This document shows positions 25,693-33,941 of a stretch of DNA of 64,000 nt, piece by piece (the stretch's first letter is position 1; every line of letters begins with the position of its first letter). The stretch covers positions 124,001 through 188,000 of the forward strand of contig NZ_SNWM01000001.1 of assembly GCF_004362245.1 (NCBI RefSeq), in the 5' to 3' direction. The stretch comes from Pedobacter duraquae. GTDB taxonomy: Bacteria > Bacteroidota > Bacteroidia > Sphingobacteriales > Sphingobacteriaceae. The notes under the pieces are model-generated. The model was not told the DNA's origin, searched no databases, and saw nothing but the letters and a program-made list of their open reading frames with translations. A program made the translations under genes and the position numbers.

Positions 25693-26682
25693 TTAATTAA
25701 CTATGGCATCAATTGGTATGGTAATAGACTTCTTAAGAACCTCCGTGCGTTGATAACCATATAAATAAATTATTCCAGGATCGCAAGATTCGAAATAGAC
25801 AACCCTTACTCTTTTGGAGTCTTTTTTCCATTTTTTTCCAAGTTCAAAATAGGTTGAGTCGTTTATGAATTGCTTATAGGAGAGATTTGGCCTGGCTATT
25901 AATTTGTTATAGAAATATCTTGGGAAAGAAATGCGATTTTTACTACTCATGCAGCTATCTACCAGGATGTCGGTACTATACCCAAGATCATCCTCAACGG
26001 CATAATGTAAAACGTTATTTTCAAATCTCAGTACATTGATTTTTGTAGTACCAAAATCAAAGGTCTTTGCCCCATCTACCGGCTTAAGATTAATATTATA
26101 AATATGATAAGGTAAAGTAATATCTAGCGTTACCTCACCTTTGATTTTCTGGCCCTGAAGATCCCATTTGGCTAAAGTAAAATTAATGGCGCCAACGTTT
26201 TTATTAATACTAACATCTTCTTCATCGATCGTGATTTTTTGTCCCTTGCTATTGGTTAAATTATATTTGGATAGTTTACAGGTTAATAAATCAGCCATTA
26301 TAAAATTTCTTTCTGAAGGAATATATTCTGCACCAATAGATGGAAGTTCGCCGAAAGCACTTTTGTAGTCTTTCTCTGCCGCGAGATTTTTCTCCAGATA
26401 TAGCAAAAATGACGCTGCACTTTCCTTATCCAAATTCACCTTCCATGGATAATATGTATTTTCCAACGCTTTTGTGGTATGGATGCTGGTATCTTTAGAA
26501 GTCGCCAGCAAATAGGAATGATATTGATCGGCGTATCTTAATTTTGACTTCTCCCAGACATACACACTATCGTTAAGCTGATTTGATAGTACAGACAATT
26601 TTTCAGTTTCCTTAGTAGGTTTACAGGCAATTACGAATATAACGAGGCCTAAGAGAAAGTAGCGTTGTAAATTTGATCTCAT
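25693..26682 (-). CDS. Hypothetical lipoprotein
   Basis: 329 aa. The first 20 residues form a lipoprotein signal ending VIFVIACKPTKE, with the likely lipidated Cys at residue 20. The mature part is mixed alpha/beta with no domain I recognise. It ends with a segment rich in strands (VRVVYFESCDPGIIYLYGYQ). It is followed by a secreted protein gene at 17 bp. The start at 26682 is about 220 bp from the divergent GH52-like gene, so this intergenic region also holds its promoter. Confidence 0.65.
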   Translation of the reverse strand: MRSNLQRYFLLGLVIFVIACKPTKETEKLSVLSNQLNDSVYVWEKSKLRYADQYHSYLLATSKDTSIHTTKALENTYYPWKVNLDKESAASFLLYLEKNLAAEKDYKSAFGELPSIGAEYIPSERNFIMADLLTCKLSKYNLTNSKGQKITIDEEDVSINKNVGAINFTLAKWDLQGQKIKGEVTLDITLPYHIYNINLKPVDGAKTFDFGTTKINVLRFENNVLHYAVEDDLGYSTDILVDSCMSSKNRISFPRYFYNKLIARPNLSYKQFINDSTYFELGKKWKKDSKRVRVVYFESCDPGIIYLYGYQRTEVLKKSITIPIDAIVN

Positions 26683-26727
26683 ACTACTACTAATACGATA
26701 TCTGCGTGAATTGTTTTAGCCTGGCTT

Positions 26728-26786
26728 ATCGTTAACTTTTGAACAATTTCGAAACTGTCTTATCGCATTTCGTGTACGATAACTTA
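26728..26786. promoter_or_regulatory. Candidate LacI-type operators upstream of the GH52-like gene
   Basis: TTCGTGTACGATAACTTA (26769-26786), read on the minus strand, matches the stronger site at 46050-46067 at 15 of 18 positions. A second partial match, ATCGTTAAC, starts near 26728. Both lie 115-175 bp before the GH52-like start. They are weak individually, and the support is that the same motif occurs near the PUL's other promoter. Confidence 0.35.
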
Positions 26787-26900
26787 TATATTTTTATTTC
26801 ATTTTGTTAGGTTTTATCAAACGAAATATCTTATTATTGTAATGGGACAAGGCCACCATATTGATCCTAAAAAACCAAATAAAAACTAAATTTTTGTAGT

Positions 26901-29096
26901 ATGAAATTATTATGGCCTGTCGTCTTCATTCTTGCTTTATCCCTAAGTATTCAGGCACAAAGTTTTAAAGTAGACCAAAAACTTATTGCAACTCCACTTA
27001 CAGACAACACTAACTTTTCATTATTAAATTCCCGTTTAGGTAGTCGATTTACATCCTCTTTATTAAACGAAAAACAAAGTCTGCAAACAGGTAGTCTCGG
27101 GTTTGACATGGATGAGCAAACTGGTTTGTTAATTGGCATAACAGTAAATAATAAGCTCTATTGCGTTAGAACAACAAAGCTCCCTAGAAATGCAAACTAT
27201 TTAAGCAACCAGCAACTTAGGTTTGGACCTGCATCCATGGAGATTAGTGGCGAGACTGCTGAAGGTATTAAGCTTAAGTTCACGCTCATTTCTGCTTTCA
27301 CGCCATCTAAAGATCTTGAGGATATCGACGCTATCAAAACGCAGATTTTCCCTGGATTTTATTTTCAGGTTACCATAACAAACCAAAGTCAGAAAGACCT
27401 CAGTTGTAAACTCAAAGTTGGGCTGGCAAAAACGCCGGTTAAAGGATTCAACTTCATGAGTCTTGAACCAATGAAGCCGGGTAATACAGAGCAACAAGTG
27501 CTCTTTAGGGATAATGCTGATGTGGATGATAAACTTGCTTTGGCAGCAGTAAAAGGCCAGGCAAACGGCACGTTTGACAATGAAGGATTTGGTGGGTTAA
27601 ATTATGAATTTGAACTTAACAAGCAGGCAACAAAAGAGTTCAGTCAGGTATACGCCAGCTACCATAAAAAAAAGGTGATTACCGACAAACGAGTAAATGA
27701 GACGCTCAGGTTCTATTATACCAAGTATTGGAAGAACATTGCAGAAGTTGTAGCATACGCCAGGAGCCATGTGGACCAACACATCAATTTAACGCAGAAG
27801 TTTGAAGATAGCCTGATGAGTGCAAACTTGACTGCAGAGGAGAAATGGGTACTTGCCTTATCATTCCATACGGATCTGGCAAATACATTTTTCTTAATCG
27901 ACAAAAATCAGTTACCGCGATTCTATGTTTCTGAGGGGCGTTTTAAACACCTCAGTACAGTTGATGTTGCTCACGAAACTGAGGTAACTTCTGTCTTCTG
28001 CCCTTGGCGACTAAAATTGCAACTAAGTCAGTGGACACATTATATCGCGCGAGCAGAAGTTACAGTGCCTGCTAACGCTGTTCAGAATAAACCTGCGTAT
28101 CAGCAGGGAATGACAGCTGCTGAGTACGGTCCATATTTGTACCACGATGTGGGTGATCTACCGTTTGTTAGCGAAACTGCCAATTACAATTATGGCCCAC
28201 ATATGGCTGTAGAAGAGAACACCTCATTTGTGTTGCTATTATATTATTATTGGAAAATCAGTCATGACGATGCTTTTGTTAAATCTATGTTGGGAACAGT
28301 GGATGAATTGTTGCAATCTATAATTAACCGGGATACCAACGGAAACGGAATAGCAGACAAAGCGTATGGCTGGACAACATATGACACTAATGAAGCGTTA
28401 AAATTGTCGCCAGACAATACCTTTTTAGGCGCCAAACAACTGAGTGCTTACGTGGTAGCGGCAGAGATGTACAGAGCGTTATCTAATAAAGAACAAATTA
28501 AAACGCTGGATGTCACGCAACATGGTGTAGTAGATGGTGAAGGTGCAGGATACAAAAACTTAGGAGTTACCATCAACAATGAGCGTCTGAGGAACAAGCA
28601 GGCTTTGCGACTTGAGCAGGAAGCGGATCTGATCTTAAGAACCTTTAAAAAAGTGCAAAAGAAGTATGGCTTTATCCCGGTGAGTCTGGATGAGAGTTTC
28701 CCAAAATGGAAACAACGGTCGGTGATGATTGGCGAAGGTTTGTTTTTACCAGGACTGGCAGGCTGCAAAGCGAACCGACTGCAGCTTCTTGCCGAGATCT
28801 TGAAAAAAGATTATGCAGCAACTTATGCGCAAAGCACTACCGACTACGGCATTAAATTGACAAGTGAGGAAGGCCCAACCTGGTTTAGCAAAACTATTGT
28901 GGCTGATGTTGTGGCTACACAATGGTATAATATCAAGCACTCTTCGGCACCATATATTTACGAATGGAACAAAAACAGCCCCTATGCGTATAACGACGGA
29001 CTGCTTAAAAAAGATGATGTGTGGATTGGATACTGGTACCCTCGCGGCATCTCTATGCTAGCCGCCTGGTTGCTGCACAACCCGGTCAAAAACTAA
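26901..29096 (+). CDS. GH52-like glycoside hydrolase (predicted beta-xylosidase type)
   Basis: 731 aa with a Sec signal peptide (first 20 residues), so periplasmic or exported. The C-terminal two thirds match the GH52 (alpha/alpha)6 pattern: YVSEGRFKHLSTVDV with candidate nucleophile Glu345, GPYLYHDVGDLPF, YGWTTYDTNEALKLSP with candidate acid Asp495, GAKQLSAYVVAAEMYRAL, and GFIPVSLDESFPKW. GH52 members known to me are retaining beta-xylosidases. GH52 is not usual in Bacteroidota PULs, so substrate transfer is uncertain. The next gene on the strand is the LacI regulator, 118 bp away. Confidence 0.68.
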   Translation: MKLLWPVVFILALSLSIQAQSFKVDQKLIATPLTDNTNFSLLNSRLGSRFTSSLLNEKQSLQTGSLGFDMDEQTGLLIGITVNNKLYCVRTTKLPRNANYLSNQQLRFGPASMEISGETAEGIKLKFTLISAFTPSKDLEDIDAIKTQIFPGFYFQVTITNQSQKDLSCKLKVGLAKTPVKGFNFMSLEPMKPGNTEQQVLFRDNADVDDKLALAAVKGQANGTFDNEGFGGLNYEFELNKQATKEFSQVYASYHKKKVITDKRVNETLRFYYTKYWKNIAEVVAYARSHVDQHINLTQKFEDSLMSANLTAEEKWVLALSFHTDLANTFFLIDKNQLPRFYVSEGRFKHLSTVDVAHETEVTSVFCPWRLKLQLSQWTHYIARAEVTVPANAVQNKPAYQQGMTAAEYGPYLYHDVGDLPFVSETANYNYGPHMAVEENTSFVLLLYYYWKISHDDAFVKSMLGTVDELLQSIINRDTNGNGIADKAYGWTTYDTNEALKLSPDNTFLGAKQLSAYVVAAEMYRALSNKEQIKTLDVTQHGVVDGEGAGYKNLGVTINNERLRNKQALRLEQEADLILRTFKKVQKKYGFIPVSLDESFPKWKQRSVMIGEGLFLPGLAGCKANRLQLLAEILKKDYAATYAQSTTDYGIKLTSEEGPTWFSKTIVADVVATQWYNIKHSSAPYIYEWNKNSPYAYNDGLLKKDDVWIGYWYPRGISMLAAWLLHNPVKN

Positions 29097-29214
29097 ATGT
29101 ATACTTAAAATACGCAGAGATAACATCTGATTTTCAAGGGTGATACATGCCAAATTTAGATTTTTTTTTATGGGATAGTAGTGATACTTTTACCTAAGAA
29201 TTCGATATGCTCAA

Positions 29215-30276
29215 ATGAAAACAAATTTGCAAAATGGTGTAAAGGAAATAGCGAGGATAGCGAACGTTTCTATAGGCACGGTTGACAGGGTGCTCCATAA
29301 CAGAACCGGCGTTTCGAAAGTGACAAAAAATAAGATCCTGGCAATAATGAAGGATCTGGACTACCAGCCGAATATTCTGGCCAGACGTTTGGCCTCAAAA
29401 AAAGTACTCCGTTTTGCCAGCCTTATCCCCGCAGTATCTACCGAAACTGCATTTTGGGATGCCCCGATAAAGGGAATAGAAATGGCTGAGGTAGAGATCA
29501 GGCAGTTTGGAATTGTGGTGGATAAATACTTCTACGACCAAAATGATAAGGAGTCTTTTGTTAAACAGACCAAACAAATCCTTAAAGACGATATCGATGG
29601 TGTATTAGTGGCACCGATATTTATTGAAGAGTCTCTGGCCTTCTCCAAACTTTGCAATCAGAGTAACATCCCTCAAGTATTTATCAATTCTGATATTCCA
29701 CATGAATCGCGACTAAGTTACATCGGACCAGATTTATTTCAAAGTGGTTATCTGAGTGCACATATCATGAATTATCTGGTTAAGGCAGATGATAAGGTGC
29801 TGATCATTAATATTTCGAAGGAAATAGAAAGCTACCATCATTTATTAAGAAAGGAAGAGGGATTTATTTCCTATTTCAAGAACAATAAAAAACATGTGCA
29901 GATCATTAAAACTGACATCACTCCAAACACAGATTACCTTACTGTAGCAGCAAAATTGACGGAAAAATTAGCTGAGCACAGTGATGTAAAGGCAATTTTC
30001 GTAACCAATTCAAGAGTATTTTCTGTAGCCCAGTTTCTGGCAAAAACCAGTCAGGAGCATATTTTTCTTGTTGGGTATGACTTCCTGACCGAGAGTATAG
30101 AGCATTTGGAAGCTGGCGTTATTGATTTCCTAATCTGTCAGAAACCGCAGGAACAGGGCTACAAGGGTATTATGGCCTTGTACCAGCACCTGGTTTTAAA
30201 TACTGAAATCGAACCTACATATTACATGCCTATTGACATCATTACCAAGGAAAACTATAAGTCTTACAGGAACTAA
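29215..30276 (+). CDS. LacI family transcriptional regulator
   Basis: 353 aa. N-terminal LacI helix-turn-helix and hinge: VKEIARIANVSIGTVDRVLHNRTGVS (residues about 9-34), then YQPNILARRLASKK. The rest is a periplasmic-binding-protein-like sugar-sensing domain (residues about 65-350), with VLVAPIFIEES and FLVGYDFLTESIEHLEAG. It probably senses a sugar released by the PUL and controls the GH52-like and MFS/SusCD promoters. The target assignment is inference from location. It is the only regulator within the locus, and no HTCS or ECF sigma/anti-sigma pair is present. Confidence 0.93.
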   Translation: MKTNLQNGVKEIARIANVSIGTVDRVLHNRTGVSKVTKNKILAIMKDLDYQPNILARRLASKKVLRFASLIPAVSTETAFWDAPIKGIEMAEVEIRQFGIVVDKYFYDQNDKESFVKQTKQILKDDIDGVLVAPIFIEESLAFSKLCNQSNIPQVFINSDIPHESRLSYIGPDLFQSGYLSAHIMNYLVKADDKVLIINISKEIESYHHLLRKEEGFISYFKNNKKHVQIIKTDITPNTDYLTVAAKLTEKLAEHSDVKAIFVTNSRVFSVAQFLAKTSQEHIFLVGYDFLTESIEHLEAGVIDFLICQKPQEQGYKGIMALYQHLVLNTEIEPTYYMPIDIITKENYKSYRN

Positions 30277-30328
30277 ATAATAGAACTACAAGGTTTCCCA
30301 GACTTGTTAAGCTGCAATCGGTTTCGGA

Positions 30329-32458
30329 TTAAAATGAATTCAGCTCAATGCCTACAGTTGCTCCTTTATGATCGCCCATGTTCAAACTAATAGATATAGG
30401 ATCGACTAGTTTGAACATGGGCGAGCTAAAACTAAGATGGACATCTGTTAATTTCTGGCTCGGATCTGAAACATAAGCGGTTGGTTTTGCTGTGTTTATT
30501 GCTTTGATCATCACCAAACAAGGTTGATCTACAGTAATCACTTGATCGTGGTATGTCAATGTACCCGCACGATGGAAAGCCACCTGCGTGACTTGGAGAT
30601 CTTTATGTAGAACAGCTTGTATTGACTCGTTATTTTCTAAGATTTCTACAGCTAATCTTTTATCCATTTCAGCTTGGCCAACGCCGGGTTTTACGATGTA
30701 AGCATAAGAGGCATTTATCGGGTCAATTCCATGGTCAAGCCATAGTTTAAATACTTTTCCCTGAAGCTGTTCTTTTGAGCGGTTTGCGTTGATTTTAACC
30801 CAGCTACCAATTTGTTGATCTGCTGTTATACAGATTTTTCCGCGGTTTGGAAAATAATAGCCGATACTGTCGTGCCATACCCAGTCAACGTCTTGACCTG
30901 TAAACACTTTATTTACATCCAGTAACTTATGATTGGCAGAAACTTTAACTTTTTCTTTTTGCCAGGCCTGATTAACTGTAGTCGCAATTGGTTCTCTTGC
31001 AAAACTATTGATTGCTGCACCCAGACATACCACCTCATCATCAAAAAAGAACCATGCTTTTTTTGCCGTCACTTCATTGTAGTCGAACTGGTAAACCGTT
31101 GCTCCATATAGCCCATCCGTTACGCCGCCGGTAAACTCGCCAATACCACGCTCTCCCCATTCAAGTGTCGTTTTTTGATCGACGGGATAATCTCTGGCAG
31201 TAATTCCAGGGATTTTATCCCACTCCCACAAGGGCATAATATTTTGGTATTCATCACCGGTTCGCTGGATGTTGGTAGCACCATCAGGTAAAAATTTGCC
31301 GATCAGATTTTCCTTGTTACCCGTTTCGGTACGTATGGTGCGCTTAGATACTGTTCTTACATTGAAAGAATAAGCGGGCCTGGTATGTAGCGTGTAATCA
31401 CTTGTGTAAAAATAGGTGTGCGAAGGACTAATCTGGAAAGAGGCCGGTTTTGTTTGCAGCAAGCGTTCCTCAGCTGCGGCGAATAGCTGAGCATTAGCTG
31501 GGTTTGCTGCTTTAGCTAAAGCCAACAATGTATTTGCACCTTTTTTAGCTGTGATATTTTGTTTATCCAGGAGATCATTTCTTGAAATTCCTCTGCCTTC
31601 AGTATTAAAGTCAATGTAGCGGCCTCTGATTGTCTTCAAAAAGGTATTGATGAGGTAATGATCCAATATTTTTAGTTTTTCTGGCGGTAAGGCATAAGGT
31701 GTCCCCGTTACCCAGGATGCAAACTTGTACTCGGCCGTCAAGAACACCTGTCCGTAGCTTGCAATATGCATTTGAGGCCCATGTTGGCGATAGGCATAAT
31801 CGGGCTGTAAACCTTCTTTATTGTTTAATGTGATAGGCAGGAACGCCTGTGTTACCGCTGAATCCATTAATTGTTTATTGCGGGTTAGGCAAGCCCTGTA
31901 AAGCATATGGACGGCGATATCCATTTTATTTGACCCTACATTTTTAACTACATTTCCCTGGCGCATACGCAATACCAGCGAGTCTTTAAGCGACCCGGGT
32001 AATATGGTACCGCCGACTTTTAACAGCAGTAAAATTTCACCGATGGCAGTTGGTGAGGCAATGTCATTTTGAAACCAGTTGTTGCTTCTCGGATTTAGTT
32101 GCAGCCAGTAGCGCAGGGCGGTGGTAATTTGGCTAGTCAACCTGGCGTTACCTATCGTTGAGGGTTCCTTGATGGCTATAGCCAAGGCAAACTGCTTGAG
32201 TCGATTTAGATGCGTTAGCGGCATCCAATTCGTTTCTGCTTTTGATGTATAATCAATTTCTGGCCAACTTCCGTTGGCCAGAAATGTAGCTGTATTATTT
32301 ATCAATTCACTTTTTAGTTTGAGTGGATCAGCATCTGCCTTTAAATAGGTAGTAACTGCGTGCTCAATCTTTTGAAACTCGTCCTGACTGTACGCATTGC
32401 TTTTAAGCATACAGAGCATTACTAACGTGAAAGAGAATTTACACAGTAATTTACCCAT
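30329..32458 (-). CDS. Polysaccharide lyase family 8 (PL8)
   Basis: 709 aa with a signal peptide (first 24 residues). The catalytic set of PL8 is complete: the NNWFQNDIASP loop (residues 126-136), Asn177 in GSNKMD, His226 and Tyr235 in QHGPQMHIASYGQVF (nine apart), and Arg289/Arg293 in GRGISR. These positions mirror Asn175, His225, Tyr234, Arg288 and Arg292 of Flavobacterium/Pedobacter chondroitinase AC, as I recall them. PL8 cleaves uronic acid-containing polymers (hyaluronan, chondroitin, xanthan) by beta-elimination. It is the last gene of the enzyme operon, 1 bp after the GH28-like gene. A 17-bp perfect inverted repeat sits near its 3' end. Confidence 0.92.
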   Translation of the reverse strand: MGKLLCKFSFTLVMLCMLKSNAYSQDEFQKIEHAVTTYLKADADPLKLKSELINNTATFLANGSWPEIDYTSKAETNWMPLTHLNRLKQFALAIAIKEPSTIGNARLTSQITTALRYWLQLNPRSNNWFQNDIASPTAIGEILLLLKVGGTILPGSLKDSLVLRMRQGNVVKNVGSNKMDIAVHMLYRACLTRNKQLMDSAVTQAFLPITLNNKEGLQPDYAYRQHGPQMHIASYGQVFLTAEYKFASWVTGTPYALPPEKLKILDHYLINTFLKTIRGRYIDFNTEGRGISRNDLLDKQNITAKKGANTLLALAKAANPANAQLFAAAEERLLQTKPASFQISPSHTYFYTSDYTLHTRPAYSFNVRTVSKRTIRTETGNKENLIGKFLPDGATNIQRTGDEYQNIMPLWEWDKIPGITARDYPVDQKTTLEWGERGIGEFTGGVTDGLYGATVYQFDYNEVTAKKAWFFFDDEVVCLGAAINSFAREPIATTVNQAWQKEKVKVSANHKLLDVNKVFTGQDVDWVWHDSIGYYFPNRGKICITADQQIGSWVKINANRSKEQLQGKVFKLWLDHGIDPINASYAYIVKPGVGQAEMDKRLAVEILENNESIQAVLHKDLQVTQVAFHRAGTLTYHDQVITVDQPCLVMIKAINTAKPTAYVSDPSQKLTDVHLSFSSPMFKLVDPISISLNMGDHKGATVGIELNSF
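30373..30423. repeat. Perfect 17-bp inverted repeat inside the PL8 coding region
   Basis: The left arm CGCCCATGTTCAAACTA (30373-30389) and the right arm (30407-30423) are exact reverse complements, with a 17-nt spacer. The arms encode SPMFKL and SLNMGD, and the codons remain in frame. A stem this long is improbable by chance. It could form a hairpin at the 3' end of the PUL mRNA. Confidence 0.8.
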
Positions 32459-32459
32459 A

Positions 32460-33926
32460 TTAGTTAACAGTTACATTTGTCGATTTATAAGCATACAACA
32501 ATTTTTTCTGATTGATCTGCTCAAATGTGATTTTTTTCAATTGTGCATCGTGCACATCATCCATAACAATAGGCAAGCGATAGTCTTTTTTCTCTGCTGT
32601 CATTTTGATGTTTGAGAAATTAATATTCTTCGCATGTCTGACATAGATACCCCATGCCGGTACTTCCTTAAACATAGAAAATTCCGGATATCCCGCAGGA
32701 ACTTCGGGAATACTGTCAAGTTTATCCAATGCTATATAAGCCATAAATTTACTACCTGCTCCAGGATAGGAGATTTGGAAGTTACTGAAGGTAACATCAT
32801 TAATGTATTGACCTGGCAAACCTGCGATAATAATTGGAGAGATATTTCTTGGCATATCTTCAATGGGACCTTCGTAATCATATCCTGCATCTGCCTTTCC
32901 TAATGGAACATCCGCTACAACATTTTTTATGGAGATACGGTTCATGGTAGATTTTTTTCCAACAACACGTTCTCCAAGTCTTAAGAAAATAACGTTACCG
33001 GTATTGGCGCTCTTAAGACCATCTACCAGTACGTCTTCCAGAAAACCACCATCTACACTTTGAAGCGCGATTGCTGAGCGATAGGTGTTGTAAACGGTAT
33101 TATTCAAGATTTTAATGTTTCTAAAACCACCTTTACCTGCTGTACCGAGTTTAATTCCATTTGCACTGGTACGCACCGTATTGTTTTCGATCAGGATGTT
33201 ATTGCAATAAAATTTCTCGTTATGGGACTTAAGACAGATCCCATCATCTGCTGCATCGATATTGTTGTTTGTGATCGTCACATTGTCACAATCTACCACA
33301 TCAACACCATCACTATTCCAAAAGGCAACATTATTTACGGTGATATGGTCTACAACCAGGTTTTTACACCGTTCATAGGTCTGTAACCAGCAGGCAGAAT
33401 TCTGTAAGATGACTTCTTTAATGTTGACATTAACGCAGTTATAAAAGTAGATCACCATGGGCCGGATAGACTCCCGGGTGCGGTCATATTTCAGTATATC
33501 TTCAATCAGTCCGTCGTTAGCATAAGCGATAGAGTTGTTTGCCAAGGCTCTGCCCTGCCCATCAATCATTCCCTTCCCAGTGATTCCCACATTTTCCAGA
33601 TCACGTGCGTGTATTAAAGCAGTATTTCCAATTCTGTCATAATCGAATGGGTTGGTAGAACCTAATAATACAGCCCCTTCTTCCAGCTGCAGGGTAACAT
33701 TAGACTTGAGGTGAATAGATCCGGTTAGATATCTGCCTACATAGAAAACCAGTCGCCCGCCCCCATTTTTACTGATGTAGTCAATGGCAAATTGAATAGA
33801 ACGGGTATTTAATGTTGTGCCGTCCGACTTGATGTGAAAAAAAGAGGCTTTGTAGTCTTTTGCCGAAACTACCGCACATTGCAGCAGGATCAACGATAGT
33901 ATCATTATACTTTTTTTAAATTTCAT
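32460..33926 (-). CDS. GH28-like (polygalacturonase-type) right-handed beta-helix protein
   Basis: 488 aa with a signal peptide (first 22 residues) and a parallel beta-helix. The GH28 residues NxD (N204-S205-D206, in NSDGVDV) and DD (D227-D228, in AADDGICLKS) are present. The third motif, normally GHG, reads ANG at residues 255-257, so the conserved His is missing. A distal R-x-x-K (FRNIK) is present. The fold and Asp triad suggest hydrolysis of galacturonate- or rhamnose-linked backbones, but activity is uncertain without the His. The stop lies 1 bp from the PL8 start. Confidence 0.78.
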   Translation of the reverse strand: MKFKKSIMILSLILLQCAVVSAKDYKASFFHIKSDGTTLNTRSIQFAIDYISKNGGGRLVFYVGRYLTGSIHLKSNVTLQLEEGAVLLGSTNPFDYDRIGNTALIHARDLENVGITGKGMIDGQGRALANNSIAYANDGLIEDILKYDRTRESIRPMVIYFYNCVNVNIKEVILQNSACWLQTYERCKNLVVDHITVNNVAFWNSDGVDVVDCDNVTITNNNIDAADDGICLKSHNEKFYCNNILIENNTVRTSANGIKLGTAGKGGFRNIKILNNTVYNTYRSAIALQSVDGGFLEDVLVDGLKSANTGNVIFLRLGERVVGKKSTMNRISIKNVVADVPLGKADAGYDYEGPIEDMPRNISPIIIAGLPGQYINDVTFSNFQISYPGAGSKFMAYIALDKLDSIPEVPAGYPEFSMFKEVPAWGIYVRHAKNINFSNIKMTAEKKDYRLPIVMDDVHDAQLKKITFEQINQKKLLYAYKSTNVTVN

Positions 33927-33941
33927 GCTCGTTTATATTAA

